A DNA stretch of 64,000 nt, from the NCBI GenBank assembly GCA_016931955.1, contig JAFGDV010000012.1:1-64000 (forward strand), read 5' to 3'. The DNA comes from Candidatus Altarchaeota archaeon (GTDB lineage Archaea > Altiarchaeota > Altiarchaeia > IMC4 > QMZM01). How positions within the stretch are numbered: position 1 is the first letter of the stretch; each line of letters begins with the position of its first letter. Both the position numbers and the translations under genes were made by a program. Under the pieces are notes generated by a model. That model did no database searches. It was not told the origin of the DNA and worked only from the letters and a program-made list of their open reading frames with translations. Below, one piece after another: positions 51,308 to 61,108 of the stretch.

Positions 51308-52276
51308 ATGTATCCTTTAGTTTCAGTAGTTGTTGTAGTCTATAATGAAGAAAAATATATCCAAGGATGTATTGAATCTCTGTTGAGATTAAACTATCCA
51401 AAAAATCGATATGAAGTTGTTGTGGTTGATGGCATGTCAACTGACAGAACACAAGAAATTGTTAAGAAGTACCCAATTAAGCTTGTAATCAATAAAGCTA
51501 GATTTTGTCCACCTGGGAGGAATCTTGGCGTTGAAAATGCGAGAGGGGATTATGTGGCGTTCACTGATGGGGACTGTGAGGTCGATGTTAACTGGTTGAA
51601 AACTTTGGTTGATGAAATCAGGAAATGCCCAGATGAAGTGGTTTCTGTGGGTGGTCCGAATCTTGTATTTGAGACTGATTCTCTTCTTGCCAGAACGATT
51701 GGACACATGCAGGAAACGTATTTAGGTTCTGGTGGCTCGGCACAATCATATAAGATTGATGAGCCCCGTTATGTTGAATCAATCCCCACTTGCAATATAC
51801 TCTACAAAAAAGAGATTTTAGCAAAGGAGAGATATGATGATGAACTCAAAATTGGCGAAGACGCTGAACTGCATTTTAGGTTGAGGCGACTAGGATATAA
51901 ATTTTTGTATCTGCCAAACGCTATTGTATGGCATCACAGACGAAGTAAAATAGTGAATTTCATTGGGCATATATGGACATATGGGAAGGCTATGGGGGGG
52001 GTAACGAGAAAACATAAAAAAATCATAAGATTTTATGCCTTTTTACCTCCTTTGGCGATAATTGCTTTGATATTAGCATACCCTCTAATACTTTATTTTC
52101 CACTGATTATTTGGATATATCTACTAGGGATTGGCATATATTCCATTGCTTTATTGATATCATCATTGCAAGTCTACAATAGGATAGGTATAACTGGGTT
52201 TATACTAACCATGCTACTATTACCCCTACAGCATTTTATTTATGGGGTTGGGTTTTTAATGGGGGCATTATTATGA
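51308..52276 (+). CDS. Glycosyltransferase family 2 with C-terminal membrane helices
   Basis: 322 aa. SVVVVVYNEEKYIQGCIESL, VDGMSTDRTQEIVKK, FTDGDCEVDVNWLKTLV and IGEDAELHFRLRRLGYKF, followed by three hydrophobic helices at about residues 245-320. It overlaps the wecB gene by 4 bp and is 10 bp after the previous glycosyltransferase. Confidence 0.86.
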   Translation: MYPLVSVVVVVYNEEKYIQGCIESLLRLNYPKNRYEVVVVDGMSTDRTQEIVKKYPIKLVINKARFCPPGRNLGVENARGDYVAFTDGDCEVDVNWLKTLVDEIRKCPDEVVSVGGPNLVFETDSLLARTIGHMQETYLGSGGSAQSYKIDEPRYVESIPTCNILYKKEILAKERYDDELKIGEDAELHFRLRRLGYKFLYLPNAIVWHHRRSKIVNFIGHIWTYGKAMGGVTRKHKKIIRFYAFLPPLAIIALILAYPLILYFPLIIWIYLLGIGIYSIALLISSLQVYNRIGITGFILTMLLLPLQHFIYGVGFLMGALL

Positions 52277-53349
52277 AAATAATAACAGTTTTGGGGACTA
52301 GGCCTGAAATAATTAAACTAAGCCCTTTAATACCCTTGCTTGATAAAAAATTCAAGAATATAGTCGTCCATACAGGCCAACATTATAATTGGGAGATGGA
52401 CAAGGTTTTTTTCAAGGAATTGGATCTACGAGAGCCAGATTATAACCTGCATGTTGGTTCAGGGAATAGTGCGTATCAGATAGGTACAATAATCCTTAGA
52501 TTAGAAAAAATAATTAAAAAAGAAAAACCAAACGCAGTTATTGTTTATGGGGATACAAATACTACATTGGCTGGAGCACTAGTCGGCTCAAAGATGAATT
52601 TAAAAGTAATCCATATAGAAGCAGGATGCAGATCAAGAAATAGAAAAACACCCGAAGAGATAAATAGGATACTGACGGATCACTGTTCAGATATGTTGTT
52701 CAGCATAGACGAAGAGAGTTATAGAAACCTGATTGATGAAGGAATTGATAAAAAAAGAATATTCTTAAGTGGAAATACAATTACTGAGGTGCTTTCTAGG
52801 AATAAGAAACTCAGTAAGAAATCAAAGATACTAAGGGATCTTGGCTTAAAAGAGAGGGAATACGCTGTTGTTACAATGCACAGAGCAGAAAATACTTCAA
52901 AAGAAAACATCAAATGCATTATAAAGGCGCTAAATGAAATCTCCAAGGAGAGTGATATTGTATTCCCAATACACCCAAGGACTAAAAAAGTTATTTGTTC
53001 TAACAAAATTCAGGTTTCTAAAAAGATAAAGATAACAGAGCCTCTGGGGTATCTAGATTTTATAAAGCTCTTATCTAACGCCCTATTTGTAATGACCGAC
53101 AGCGGTGGGATTCAAGCAGAAACAGTCGAATTAAACATTCCATGCTTAGTATTGAGAAATGAAACAGAATATAACGAATATATTCGCTTGGGTAAAATAA
53201 TATTGGCTGGAACCGACACGAGGAATATAATAAAAGCTTCAAAGAAATTGAGTATAAGCCATGAGAAAATAAGAAAAATAAAGTATAAACCCAAAAAAAA
53301 CGCATGTAAAAAAATAATAGAAGCAATAGAAAGCATGAGTACATATTAA
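52273..53349 (+). CDS. wecB: UDP-N-acetylglucosamine 2-epimerase (non-hydrolysing)
   Basis: 358 aa. TVLGTRPEIIKLSPLIPLL, VVHTGQHYNWEMD, VYGDTNTTLAGAL, IEAGCRSRNRKTPEEINR and MTDSGGIQAE are the standard WecB motifs with the catalytic Asp, Glu and His residues. It converts UDP-GlcNAc to UDP-ManNAc, which the dehydrogenase at 28412 can oxidise to UDP-ManNAcA. Confidence 0.92.
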   Translation: MKIITVLGTRPEIIKLSPLIPLLDKKFKNIVVHTGQHYNWEMDKVFFKELDLREPDYNLHVGSGNSAYQIGTIILRLEKIIKKEKPNAVIVYGDTNTTLAGALVGSKMNLKVIHIEAGCRSRNRKTPEEINRILTDHCSDMLFSIDEESYRNLIDEGIDKKRIFLSGNTITEVLSRNKKLSKKSKILRDLGLKEREYAVVTMHRAENTSKENIKCIIKALNEISKESDIVFPIHPRTKKVICSNKIQVSKKIKITEPLGYLDFIKLLSNALFVMTDSGGIQAETVELNIPCLVLRNETEYNEYIRLGKIILAGTDTRNIIKASKKLSISHEKIRKIKYKPKKNACKKIIEAIESMSTY

Positions 53350-53389
53350 AAACCGTGAGGATTATCAAGATTTTTATCCAATAGATAGA

Positions 53390-54511
53390 ATGACTACTAA
53401 GGTATTATTTGTCAGATCAAATCCTGTTAATCCGGAGCCTAGAGTCGAAAAACAAGCACTTGCACTTGCTGAAGAAAATTTTGACGTCAACATCCTAGGG
53501 TGGGATAGAGAGGGTAGCCATCAGAGGATAGAACATAGAAACGAGTACACGATAAACAGGTTCCGACTTAAATCCAGTTATGGTTCTCTAAAACTACTTT
53601 TTTATATCCCTATCTGGTGGTTTTATGAATTTTATTATTTGATGACACGAGAATGGGATATAATACACGCTTGTGATTTTGACACATTATTGCCTGCAAT
53701 AATTGCAGCAAAAATAAAAAAAAGGAGAATAGTTTACGATATTTTTGATTTTTACTCAGGCATGATTCCCACAGGAATCCCAGAAATAGTTATAAAAATC
53801 ATCACTTTTTTAGAAAACTCCTTTCCGAGATTTGCGGATTTTGTCATTGTTCCAAATGACAGCATGACAAAACACATAAAAGGCATGAAGTCTAAGAGAA
53901 TTATAACAATCATGAATATCCCTAAAGACTTAGAGTATAACAATATGTTTATCAATTCTGAAAAAATCGATAAATTCCTGATATTTTATGGAGGTACATT
54001 TGGAAAAGATCGCGGATTAGATGAGATAATAGGAATAGTCGAAGGTATAGATGATGTACAATTAGTTATTGCTGGTTATGGTGCTGACTCAGAAAAAATA
54101 AAAGATTTATGCAACAATAGCAATAATTCAACTTTTATTGGTAGATTAAAATATGATGAGATTTTAGCTTATACACAAAAAGCAGACATGTTATTTGCAT
54201 TATATGACCCAAATATAAAAAACAACATCTTCGCCAGCCCCAACAAATTATTTGAAGCAATGATGTTAAGTAAACCAATTATCGTCAGCGACAAAACATT
54301 TATGGCAGATATTGTTAAAAAAGAGAGATGTGGTTTTGTTGTGGATTATAGAGATACTAATAGTATAAAAAACGCCATAATTAAACTCAGAGATGATCCC
54401 AAACTTTGCAAAGAATTGGGAAAAAATGGGGAAAACGCCCATGAAAAAAAATACAATTGGGATATTATGAAAAAAAGATTGCTAGAGATTTACAATTCTT
54501 TAAAAGAATAG
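53390..54511 (+). CDS. Glycosyltransferase family 4
   Basis: 373 aa GT-B protein. RSNPVNPEPRVEKQALALAE at the N-terminus, FYGGTFGKDRGLDEIIGIVE, and a weaker E-x7-E region, FASPNKLFEAMMLSKPIIV, in which the first Glu is replaced. It is markedly A-rich. It is the last gene of a plus-strand run starting at 50407. Confidence 0.84.
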   Translation: MTTKVLFVRSNPVNPEPRVEKQALALAEENFDVNILGWDREGSHQRIEHRNEYTINRFRLKSSYGSLKLLFYIPIWWFYEFYYLMTREWDIIHACDFDTLLPAIIAAKIKKRRIVYDIFDFYSGMIPTGIPEIVIKIITFLENSFPRFADFVIVPNDSMTKHIKGMKSKRIITIMNIPKDLEYNNMFINSEKIDKFLIFYGGTFGKDRGLDEIIGIVEGIDDVQLVIAGYGADSEKIKDLCNNSNNSTFIGRLKYDEILAYTQKADMLFALYDPNIKNNIFASPNKLFEAMMLSKPIIVSDKTFMADIVKKERCGFVVDYRDTNSIKNAIIKLRDDPKLCKELGKNGENAHEKKYNWDIMKKRLLEIYNSLKE

Positions 54512-54583
54512 GATAGCTACGGTTACAAATACAAATGTGTGTTGTCACATAACTCTTTTGTCTTATCACTACAGCGTAAATTC

Positions 54584-55813
54584 TCAATTTCTTCTTAACA
54601 AAACTAACTGTGTTAAAAAGAATAATATATTAACGCCAAACAAAATCCAGATTATGTTATCCAATGTTAGATGATATAAAAGAATAAACACTATCTCAAA
54701 TGTTGTTATTGCCAATAGATAGGGGATAAATCCTGTTTTCTTTAATGCTAGGTTGTAGTTCACTAGAAGCGTATTTACGCCTATGGGTAGCATTGCAACA
54801 CCCAAGAGTTGTAATAAAGGAACTGAGTTAAGGTATTCTGGGCTGAATAAAACCCCTATAATAAATCTCGGGAAAAACCAAAAGACTGCCGCTACAAGAA
54901 TTGACGTAGTTAAAACATAAAAAATGCTTGCGCTTAATATCCCTTTCGTTTCCTCGCCTTTCGCATAAACCTCAGAGACCTTAGGAAACATAACCATACA
55001 AACAGACGAAGTCACAAAAAGAATCAATCGCGCCATCGTCAAAGCAACATTATAAAAACCAGTCTCCTGAGAACTAAAAAAGTGTTTAACAAACACGGTT
55101 GGAGCCTCAACCATAACAGTCATACAAAAGAGAGTTAAAAGAACAGGCCACGTATATTTGTATATGGCTGATATATCTATACTGTTATCTGATCGATCAA
55201 ACAAAAACTTTAGGGGGATGAAAGCTATCAAAAAAGCAAAAAGATAACCCAAACCATAAGCAAGAAGAGCCCCATTAACACCCAAACCAAAAAAAACAAG
55301 GACTACTCCCAAAACCAATCTTGCTACAGACTCCAGAGAAAAATTCAAACCCAGTTGATTAAAGTCTTGTATGCCACGAAGAACCCCCCGATTAACAGGT
55401 AAAACAACAGCGAACACAATAGAAAAACCAACAATGACTACCGGTGTGATAGAGGGCAACTTCATGAAATCAGCAATAAACCAACTCAACAATAAGACAA
55501 TAAAAAAGCCTAAAAAACCATACCTAGAGAGCTTTTTTATAGCTGAAAACATAAGAGAATTGATCTTCCCATACTGTTCTTTAGCCTTAAACTCGGAAAC
55601 GAATTTGGTTATAACGGTAGTTATTGTCCCAGACGGAACTGCAAAGATCATAAGCAACGCCAACATGGAACCCAAGATACCATAGTCAGCAGGCCCTAAA
55701 GCCCTTGCCATATAGATGTGATAGATGTAAGCGAAGAGATTGGCTATTACTGTGGCTATAAACATGATACCAGATTGCTTCATAAGTTGTTTAGACATGT
55801 TCTGTATCACCAC
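54584..55813 (-). CDS. Oligosaccharide flippase family protein
   Basis: 409 aa with about twelve helices. FIATVIANLFAYIYHIYMARALGPADYGILGS is the N-terminal signature of Wzx-like transporters (key parts YMARALGPADYG), and GALLAYGLGYLFAFLIAFIPLK lies mid-protein. It would translocate a lipid-linked glycan. Two flippases in one region suggest two different glycans or linkage types. Confidence 0.82.
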   Translation of the reverse strand: MVIQNMSKQLMKQSGIMFIATVIANLFAYIYHIYMARALGPADYGILGSMLALLMIFAVPSGTITTVITKFVSEFKAKEQYGKINSLMFSAIKKLSRYGFLGFFIVLLLSWFIADFMKLPSITPVVIVGFSIVFAVVLPVNRGVLRGIQDFNQLGLNFSLESVARLVLGVVLVFFGLGVNGALLAYGLGYLFAFLIAFIPLKFLFDRSDNSIDISAIYKYTWPVLLTLFCMTVMVEAPTVFVKHFFSSQETGFYNVALTMARLILFVTSSVCMVMFPKVSEVYAKGEETKGILSASIFYVLTTSILVAAVFWFFPRFIIGVLFSPEYLNSVPLLQLLGVAMLPIGVNTLLVNYNLALKKTGFIPYLLAITTFEIVFILLYHLTLDNIIWILFGVNILFFLTQLVLLRRN

Positions 55814-56018
55814 AAAATAAATTGTATATAGTTATATGGAGAGAGATAATAACTAATCGGGTTTGAATCAATTGCCTTCTTATCCGTACATTTTATATTA
55901 TATATAATTATTTTCATACAATGTTTATATTTAAGCAATTCAATCCATATATTAGCATATATCACACACGCTCCAGGTATTTATGCACGAAAATAAAAAT
56001 AATTTAAAACAAGAGAAC
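55814..56018. promoter_or_regulatory. Divergent AT-rich promoter region
   Basis: About 200 bp with repeated TATATA-like elements (for example 55895-55910 and 55922-55935) between the flippase (minus) and the large surface protein (plus). No other structure was seen. Confidence 0.4.
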
Positions 56019-59000
56019 ATGCGAAAAACACTCTACTTGATAATAGGCATACTAATAACAGTCAGCCTAGCTAACGCACAATGTGGATATTCTGGAACAG
56101 GAGACTGGATTATAGATTCTAAGATTGATTGCAAGGACACATCGATTACATTAAACGGAAACATACTCATCAACACAGGAGGCTGGCTTAACGCAACCAA
56201 TGTGTTTTTCACATTCAACAACACTGGTAAAGCCAACGAAACAACAAGAGGCACGGCACTTGAAGACGGAGGCAACCTGACTCTTGTGGACTGCCTTTAT
56301 CAAAGCAACGAACCAGTTGGTGGAACGGATATTGAAGACAACCCAGGCGGTTGGACTAACACATGGATCAATGTATGGAATGATGTTGGAAATGCAGACT
56401 GTAGGATAATATTGAATAGAACAACCTTCAATGGCATAGGGATGCATCCCTTGAACATATTAAATAGTCGCTATGGCATCTACCCTATGGAGGGGCAGAT
56501 GTGGGTGGACAACTGCACATGCAATAAATCAGTTAACTGTTTCATTTCTACAGCAGATAGCACAAGAGGGGATAATAGAACAATTCGCTACTTGAAAAAC
56601 AACAAATTTGAGAACATAAGCACATTCCCCTATGTCTTCCTCTATGATGGAGACAGTGAAACAGAATACTTGGAAATAACAGGAAACACCTGGTATGGTA
56701 ACACATACCGTATGGGGACACTTGATTACACTGAGAAAGTTAAGATATACGACAACACCGCAAGCGGCACACCCAACTATGGTTTCAGCAACAACGGAGC
56801 AAGTGATGTCTTGATATACAACATGAACATTTCAGGACCGCCAACAGCAGTAGAGTTAAATTCAGGAAACCATGACTTTGAGATATACAATCTGAATATA
56901 ACAAACGGCGGAATAGGCTGCAACTACGGCAACCGCAACATAACAATACATGATGTAGACGTCACAGGTAAGAAAGCATTTGTAGGAAGCACCGCAGTCG
57001 CAGGAAGCCCAAACTACAACAACCACTTCTACAACATGACATACACATTTGTTTTCGGGGCAGACATAGTAGGCTACCTGATAGCCTACACAGGAGAAAA
57101 CTCAACAATAGAGGACATCACAATAGTTGGGTCTCCCACAGACCAGACAGCGATAACCACAAAACACGCCACAGGAGGGACTGGGGGAAGCGAATACTAT
57201 GTTAAAAACGTCACATATGAGGACATAAGCATAGACAACATCAACACAGGCATCCGGATGAAATACTTCAACGACAGCACATTCAGAGACATCAGGATGA
57301 CCAATGTGAACAGCTACAACATCTACTTCTCAGGGAACAACTACCGAAACAGATTCATCAACGTCACACACGACAGCGTTTTCTTCGACAACAACGACGA
57401 CGTATTCGACTACTACAATTATCTTTCGGTGAATGTGACCGGTGACAACGTGTGGGGGATAGAAGTGTATAATAGGACTAGCGATTTGTTAACGAGCGGA
57501 TCCACGACGACGGGGAAAGTCGAGAAACTAGAAGTCAACGAATTCAAGCAGACCAAGGTGGCGACAAATTTACAGTATCCGCACACGATCAAGGTAACAG
57601 GATTGGTGGCGGACACGGACTACAACGTCACAGTAAACGGAGCATACAGTCAAACAAAAAAGACAGACGCACTGGGAGTACTGACATTCCAAGAGAATAT
57701 AACAGACAACACACGGATGACACTGAAGGCGACAACAGACGTATACCCGCCATTCATCACGATCATTACACCACAGAACACAAAATACGCGCAAGGAGCG
57801 CTGACGGCGGAGATCAGCTTAGACGAAGACGGAGACTGGTGCGCATACTCACTAGAAGGAAACCCCAACAAAACAATGACAGGAGCAGGAAAAAGCTGGA
57901 CAACACTGCTCACAGAACTCGCGAAGATAGAGTACAGCATAAAGTTCTGGTGCAATGACACACAAGGACACATGGGGTCATCCGAGAAACGATATTTTAC
58001 GATAGTAGAATGCCTGGCAGACGGAGACTGCGGCATAGGACAATACTGCAACACAGGAGATGAGTGCAAAGACAAAAAAGGAGACGGAGCACCATGCAGT
58101 GCAGATAAGGAGTGCACGTCAAATGAATGCTGCCATTCAATATGTAGAAGTGTGTGCCCCTACTGCGGAGACGGATACTGCGACGGAGGAGAAACATGCG
58201 GAACATGCCCGCTAGACTGCACCTGCGCACCCGGAGGCGGACCAGGAGGAGGAACAGGAGGATCCGGAGGAGCCATCGGGACAGGAGGAATAGGGGCGAA
58301 CTGCTTCGACGGGATAATGAACCAGGGAGAAACCGGAATAGACTGCGGAGGACCCTGCAAGGCATGTCCTAGTTGCATGGACGGGATACTGAACCAAGGC
58401 GAGACCGGAGTAGACTGCGGAGGACCCTGCGGAGAATGCGCCATCGGAGCGACAGCGGCAAGCTGCTATGACAGAATAAAGAACCAGGGAGAACAAGGAA
58501 TAGACTGCGGAGGACCCTGCAAGGCATGCAAGACAGGGAACATATTACAGGAGAAATTCATGATAGGGTTAAATCATCCCAGTGAAGTGGAAGCAGGAGA
58601 CCACTACACAGTAGGAGTGACAGTAGAGAATACAGGAGACACCACACTAAAAGAACTGAACGTGAAAGTAGGCAGCCAGATAAAGACAACCGACTTAGAT
58701 CTGACAGAGAAAAAGACAGTGGAATTCCAACTAACCGCGCCACGAGAAGAAGGAGAATACATGATAAAAGTAGAAGCATACAATGGAACCCTAAGAGAAG
58801 AAGAACAAACAAAGATACAAGTAAAGCCAACCCCGCTGACGCTGAGAGCCACAACAGTAGACAACACAACATATATTATAACGCAGACCAATTACACCGA
58901 CGCAGTGATAGAATTAATAATCACAAGAGAAAACAAAACAGTATACTGGGACTACATAAGCGAAGAAGAACACATAACACAGATACAGGCAGGAAACTAC

Positions 59001-59174
59001 CAAGTACAAGCCAACCTCAGAGTAGACGGAAAAACACTGAAAACCAAACAAATAACGCCGACCACAGAAAAAGAAACAATACCCGAAGACATGACCACGA
59101 TACTGGCAATACCGTTACTGATAATAAACCTCGCTTTATTAGGAAGCATCACCAAAAAAATAATAAGAAAATAA
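56019..59174 (+). CDS. Large surface protein: parallel beta-helix, cysteine-rich repeats, CARDB-like domain, C-terminal anchor
   Basis: 1051 aa from the ATG at 56019 (MRKTLYLIIGILITVSLANA signal peptide). About residues 25-480 are right-handed beta-helix repeats (IYNMNISG, IYNLNITN, ITIHDVDV patterns). A beta domain follows (about 530-650). Then comes a cysteine-rich block with DGDCGIGQYC and CCHSICRSVC, a Gly-rich linker, and three CxDGxxNxGE plus DCGGPC units at about 757-842. A CARDB-like domain (NHPSEVEAGDHYTVGVTVEN) precedes a C-terminal helix AIPLLIINLALLGSI and KKIIRK. No VPE tail is present, so it is anchored by its own helix. The cysteine repeat is the same as in the 1423-aa protein. 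Confidence 0.82.
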   Translation: MRKTLYLIIGILITVSLANAQCGYSGTGDWIIDSKIDCKDTSITLNGNILINTGGWLNATNVFFTFNNTGKANETTRGTALEDGGNLTLVDCLYQSNEPVGGTDIEDNPGGWTNTWINVWNDVGNADCRIILNRTTFNGIGMHPLNILNSRYGIYPMEGQMWVDNCTCNKSVNCFISTADSTRGDNRTIRYLKNNKFENISTFPYVFLYDGDSETEYLEITGNTWYGNTYRMGTLDYTEKVKIYDNTASGTPNYGFSNNGASDVLIYNMNISGPPTAVELNSGNHDFEIYNLNITNGGIGCNYGNRNITIHDVDVTGKKAFVGSTAVAGSPNYNNHFYNMTYTFVFGADIVGYLIAYTGENSTIEDITIVGSPTDQTAITTKHATGGTGGSEYYVKNVTYEDISIDNINTGIRMKYFNDSTFRDIRMTNVNSYNIYFSGNNYRNRFINVTHDSVFFDNNDDVFDYYNYLSVNVTGDNVWGIEVYNRTSDLLTSGSTTTGKVEKLEVNEFKQTKVATNLQYPHTIKVTGLVADTDYNVTVNGAYSQTKKTDALGVLTFQENITDNTRMTLKATTDVYPPFITIITPQNTKYAQGALTAEISLDEDGDWCAYSLEGNPNKTMTGAGKSWTTLLTELAKIEYSIKFWCNDTQGHMGSSEKRYFTIVECLADGDCGIGQYCNTGDECKDKKGDGAPCSADKECTSNECCHSICRSVCPYCGDGYCDGGETCGTCPLDCTCAPGGGPGGGTGGSGGAIGTGGIGANCFDGIMNQGETGIDCGGPCKACPSCMDGILNQGETGVDCGGPCGECAIGATAASCYDRIKNQGEQGIDCGGPCKACKTGNILQEKFMIGLNHPSEVEAGDHYTVGVTVENTGDTTLKELNVKVGSQIKTTDLDLTEKKTVEFQLTAPREEGEYMIKVEAYNGTLREEEQTKIQVKPTPLTLRATTVDNTTYIITQTNYTDAVIELIITRENKTVYWDYISEEEHITQIQAGNYQVQANLRVDGKTLKTKQITPTTEKETIPEDMTTILAIPLLIINLALLGSITKKIIRK

Positions 59175-59175
59175 A

Positions 59176-59427
59176 ATGTACATACCCTACCTAAACATAG
59201 ACATAGACCTAATATGGCTGCTAGTGCTAGGAAACATGGGAATGATACTAGCACTAATACTGATACTAATAGAACTACAACAAGTAAGAAAACTGAGGAA
59301 AGCATTCGAACACATGTTCGGACACTACGAAGAACTAATGGAAAAAGACACCAAAATATTCTGGAAAGAACTGGAAGAACTAAAATACATAATAGGAGCA
59401 AACAACAACAAATCAACTGAACAATGA
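59176..59427 (+). CDS. Small membrane protein with coiled-coil tail
   Basis: 83 aa. One transmembrane helix (LIWLLVLGNMGMILALILILI, about residues 12-32) is followed by a charged coiled coil (LQQVRKLRKAFEHMFGHYEELMEKD, ELEELKYI). It starts 1 bp after the large surface protein, so it is probably a membrane partner of that protein. A shortened, decayed version of its 3' half appears at 63946-64000, beyond the ATPase genes. Confidence 0.75.
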   Translation: MYIPYLNIDIDLIWLLVLGNMGMILALILILIELQQVRKLRKAFEHMFGHYEELMEKDTKIFWKELEELKYIIGANNNKSTEQ

Positions 59428-59627
59428 AGCATACAATCTGACATAGGATACGTGTTCTACGAGATCGAGCTTGCTCTTACCGCCCCCATGCGGTCGACGA
59501 AGGGGATGGAAATAGCCGCAGACCAGGATCTCTAAGAGGATAGGGATACAGCCGCCTGAGACACTAAAAGCCCACCGAAACATCTGATAACGGAGTTGTT
59601 ACTTTCTGGTGTAGCATTTTTAAACAT
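59428..59627. other. 200-bp intergenic segment, possible small RNA or decayed element
   Basis: More GC-rich than its surroundings (about 59455-59575). A stretch at 59484-59501 containing GCGGTCGACGAA recurs at 60973-60986, just before the next ATPase. No tRNA, C/D box guide or coding frame is convincing. Confidence 0.3.
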
Positions 59628-59649
59628 ATGTTACGTTATAATGTAACAT
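59617..59649 (+). promoter_or_regulatory. ATPase 1 promoter with operator over the start codon
   Basis: TTTTAAA at 59617-59623 is a TATA element 25-31 bp before the ATG. ATGTTAC (59628-59634) and GTAACAT (59643-59649) are inverted repeats, the second one overlapping the ATG. A bound repressor would block initiation, and a leaderless message is likely. Confidence 0.65.
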
Positions 59650-60928
59650 GGAACTACGTAAATTAGCCGAAGCCAACCCCTGGTGGCAGACCAAAAAAGT
59701 ACCACAAAACCTCCGAGGACGCGACAGACCCAAATACAGACTACTCCTAAAATCAATCACACAAAAAGAAGTCACAATAATAACCGGAGTCAGACGCTCA
59801 GGAAAAAGCACACTAATGTACCAGACCATAGACAACCTACTCAAAGAAAAAACACCCCCAAAACAGATACTATTCGTCAACCTAGAAGACCCAAGACTCA
59901 CAAACGACACACTAGACGACATATACGAAGCATACAGAAGCGGAATCAACCCCGACCAGAAGGCACACATCTTCCTAGACGAAATACACCGAAGAGAAAA
60001 CTGGGAAAAATGGGTCAAAAGACACTACGACCTCGGCACAGACTGCAAATTCACAATCTCAGGATCATGCTCATACCTCCTGAAAAAAGAATACTCAACA
60101 CTACTCACAGGCAGAAACCTCACCTTCGAAGTATTCCCCCTAAGCTTCCAAGAATACCTCACCTTCAAAGGCATCAACTTAGACGCCGAAGCACTGGAAA
60201 AAGACATCCTCCTAGAGAAACAGAGACACGAAATCCAGAAGGCGATGAACGAATACATGGAAGAAGGAGGCTTCCCAGACGCGTTCTTCAAAGAAGAAGA
60301 CTTCAAGAGACTGCTCCTAACACAATACTTCGACGACATAATATACAAAGACATCGTAGACCGCCACGAACTAAACAGCCGCAAAACAAGAGACCTTGCA
60401 CTATACCTCGCATCCAACATCACCTCCCCACTATCCCTCAGAAACATCAGAAACACGCTCGGACTATCCTACGAATCAATAAAAGACTACATCACATACT
60501 ACGCCGAAGCATTCCTCTTCTTCACAGTCGAACACTTCTCCTACTCCCTCAAAGAACAGAAGACACGCCCCTCAAAAGCATACTGCATAGACAACGGCCT
60601 CCGAAACGCAGTAAGCTTCAAGTTCACAAAAGACGACGGAAAACTAGCCGAAAACCTAGCCTACCTCCACCTAAGACAAAACAAAGACGACATATACTAC
60701 TGGAAAGACAAAAACGAAGTAGACTTCATAACAAAAAACCCCGACCACACACTAACCGCCATAAACGTCACATACACAGATGAAGTGGACGAAAGAGAAA
60801 TAAAGTCGCTCAAAGAATTCAAACAAAAACACAAAAAAACACAAGAACTCATAATAATCACAAAAAACACCCAAAAAACACAAGAAGAAATCAAGTACAT
60901 ACCACTATGGAAGTGGCTGCTAGAATAG
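59648..60928 (+). CDS. AAA ATPase with DUF4143 domain, ATPase 1
   Basis: 426 aa. NPWWQTKKVP near the start is typical of the family. Walker A GVRRSGKSTLMYQ, Walker B HIFLDEIHRRE, sensor FTISGSCSYLLKKEYSTLLTGR, then YMEEGGFPDAF and the DUF4143 part with YYWKDKNEVDFI, a PD-(D/E)XK-like EVDF motif. It ends YIPLWKWLLE. The family is widespread in archaea, often in variable regions, and its role is not established. Codon use is heavily A/C-biased, as in the neighbouring ATPase. Confidence 0.85.
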   Translation: MELRKLAEANPWWQTKKVPQNLRGRDRPKYRLLLKSITQKEVTIITGVRRSGKSTLMYQTIDNLLKEKTPPKQILFVNLEDPRLTNDTLDDIYEAYRSGINPDQKAHIFLDEIHRRENWEKWVKRHYDLGTDCKFTISGSCSYLLKKEYSTLLTGRNLTFEVFPLSFQEYLTFKGINLDAEALEKDILLEKQRHEIQKAMNEYMEEGGFPDAFFKEEDFKRLLLTQYFDDIIYKDIVDRHELNSRKTRDLALYLASNITSPLSLRNIRNTLGLSYESIKDYITYYAEAFLFFTVEHFSYSLKEQKTRPSKAYCIDNGLRNAVSFKFTKDDGKLAENLAYLHLRQNKDDIYYWKDKNEVDFITKNPDHTLTAINVTYTDEVDEREIKSLKEFKQKHKKTQELIIITKNTQKTQEEIKYIPLWKWLLE

Positions 60929-61041
60929 AGACTAACCCAGATACTCCGAGGTTTAATTTACATTTGCCGCCCACGCGGTCGACGAATAAACAAAATTTGC
61001 CGTTACAAGGGCAAAGTTTTAAAAGAAAATTCACCCACAAA

Positions 61042-61087
61042 TGCAATATTTATGCATAAATATTGCAATAGACTGCAATATTTAAAT
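61042..61087 (+). promoter_or_regulatory. ATPase 2 operator: perfect 26-bp palindrome plus half-site and TATA
   Basis: Bases 61042-61067 are a perfect 26-bp palindrome whose arm reads TGCAATATTTATG. The half-site TGCAATATTTA repeats at 61074-61084 and overlaps the TATA element at 61079-61087, 22-30 bp before the ATG at 61109. Repressor binding here would cover the TATA box. Confidence 0.75.
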
Positions 61088-61108
61088 ACAACAACCACTA
61101 TATATAAC

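Noticed and set aside
59683-60783. 366-codon plus-strand frame inside ATPase 1
   Set aside because: Arg/Thr/Pro/His-rich shadow caused by the A/C-biased codons of the ATPase gene; no domain, and fully overlapped by a well-conserved protein.
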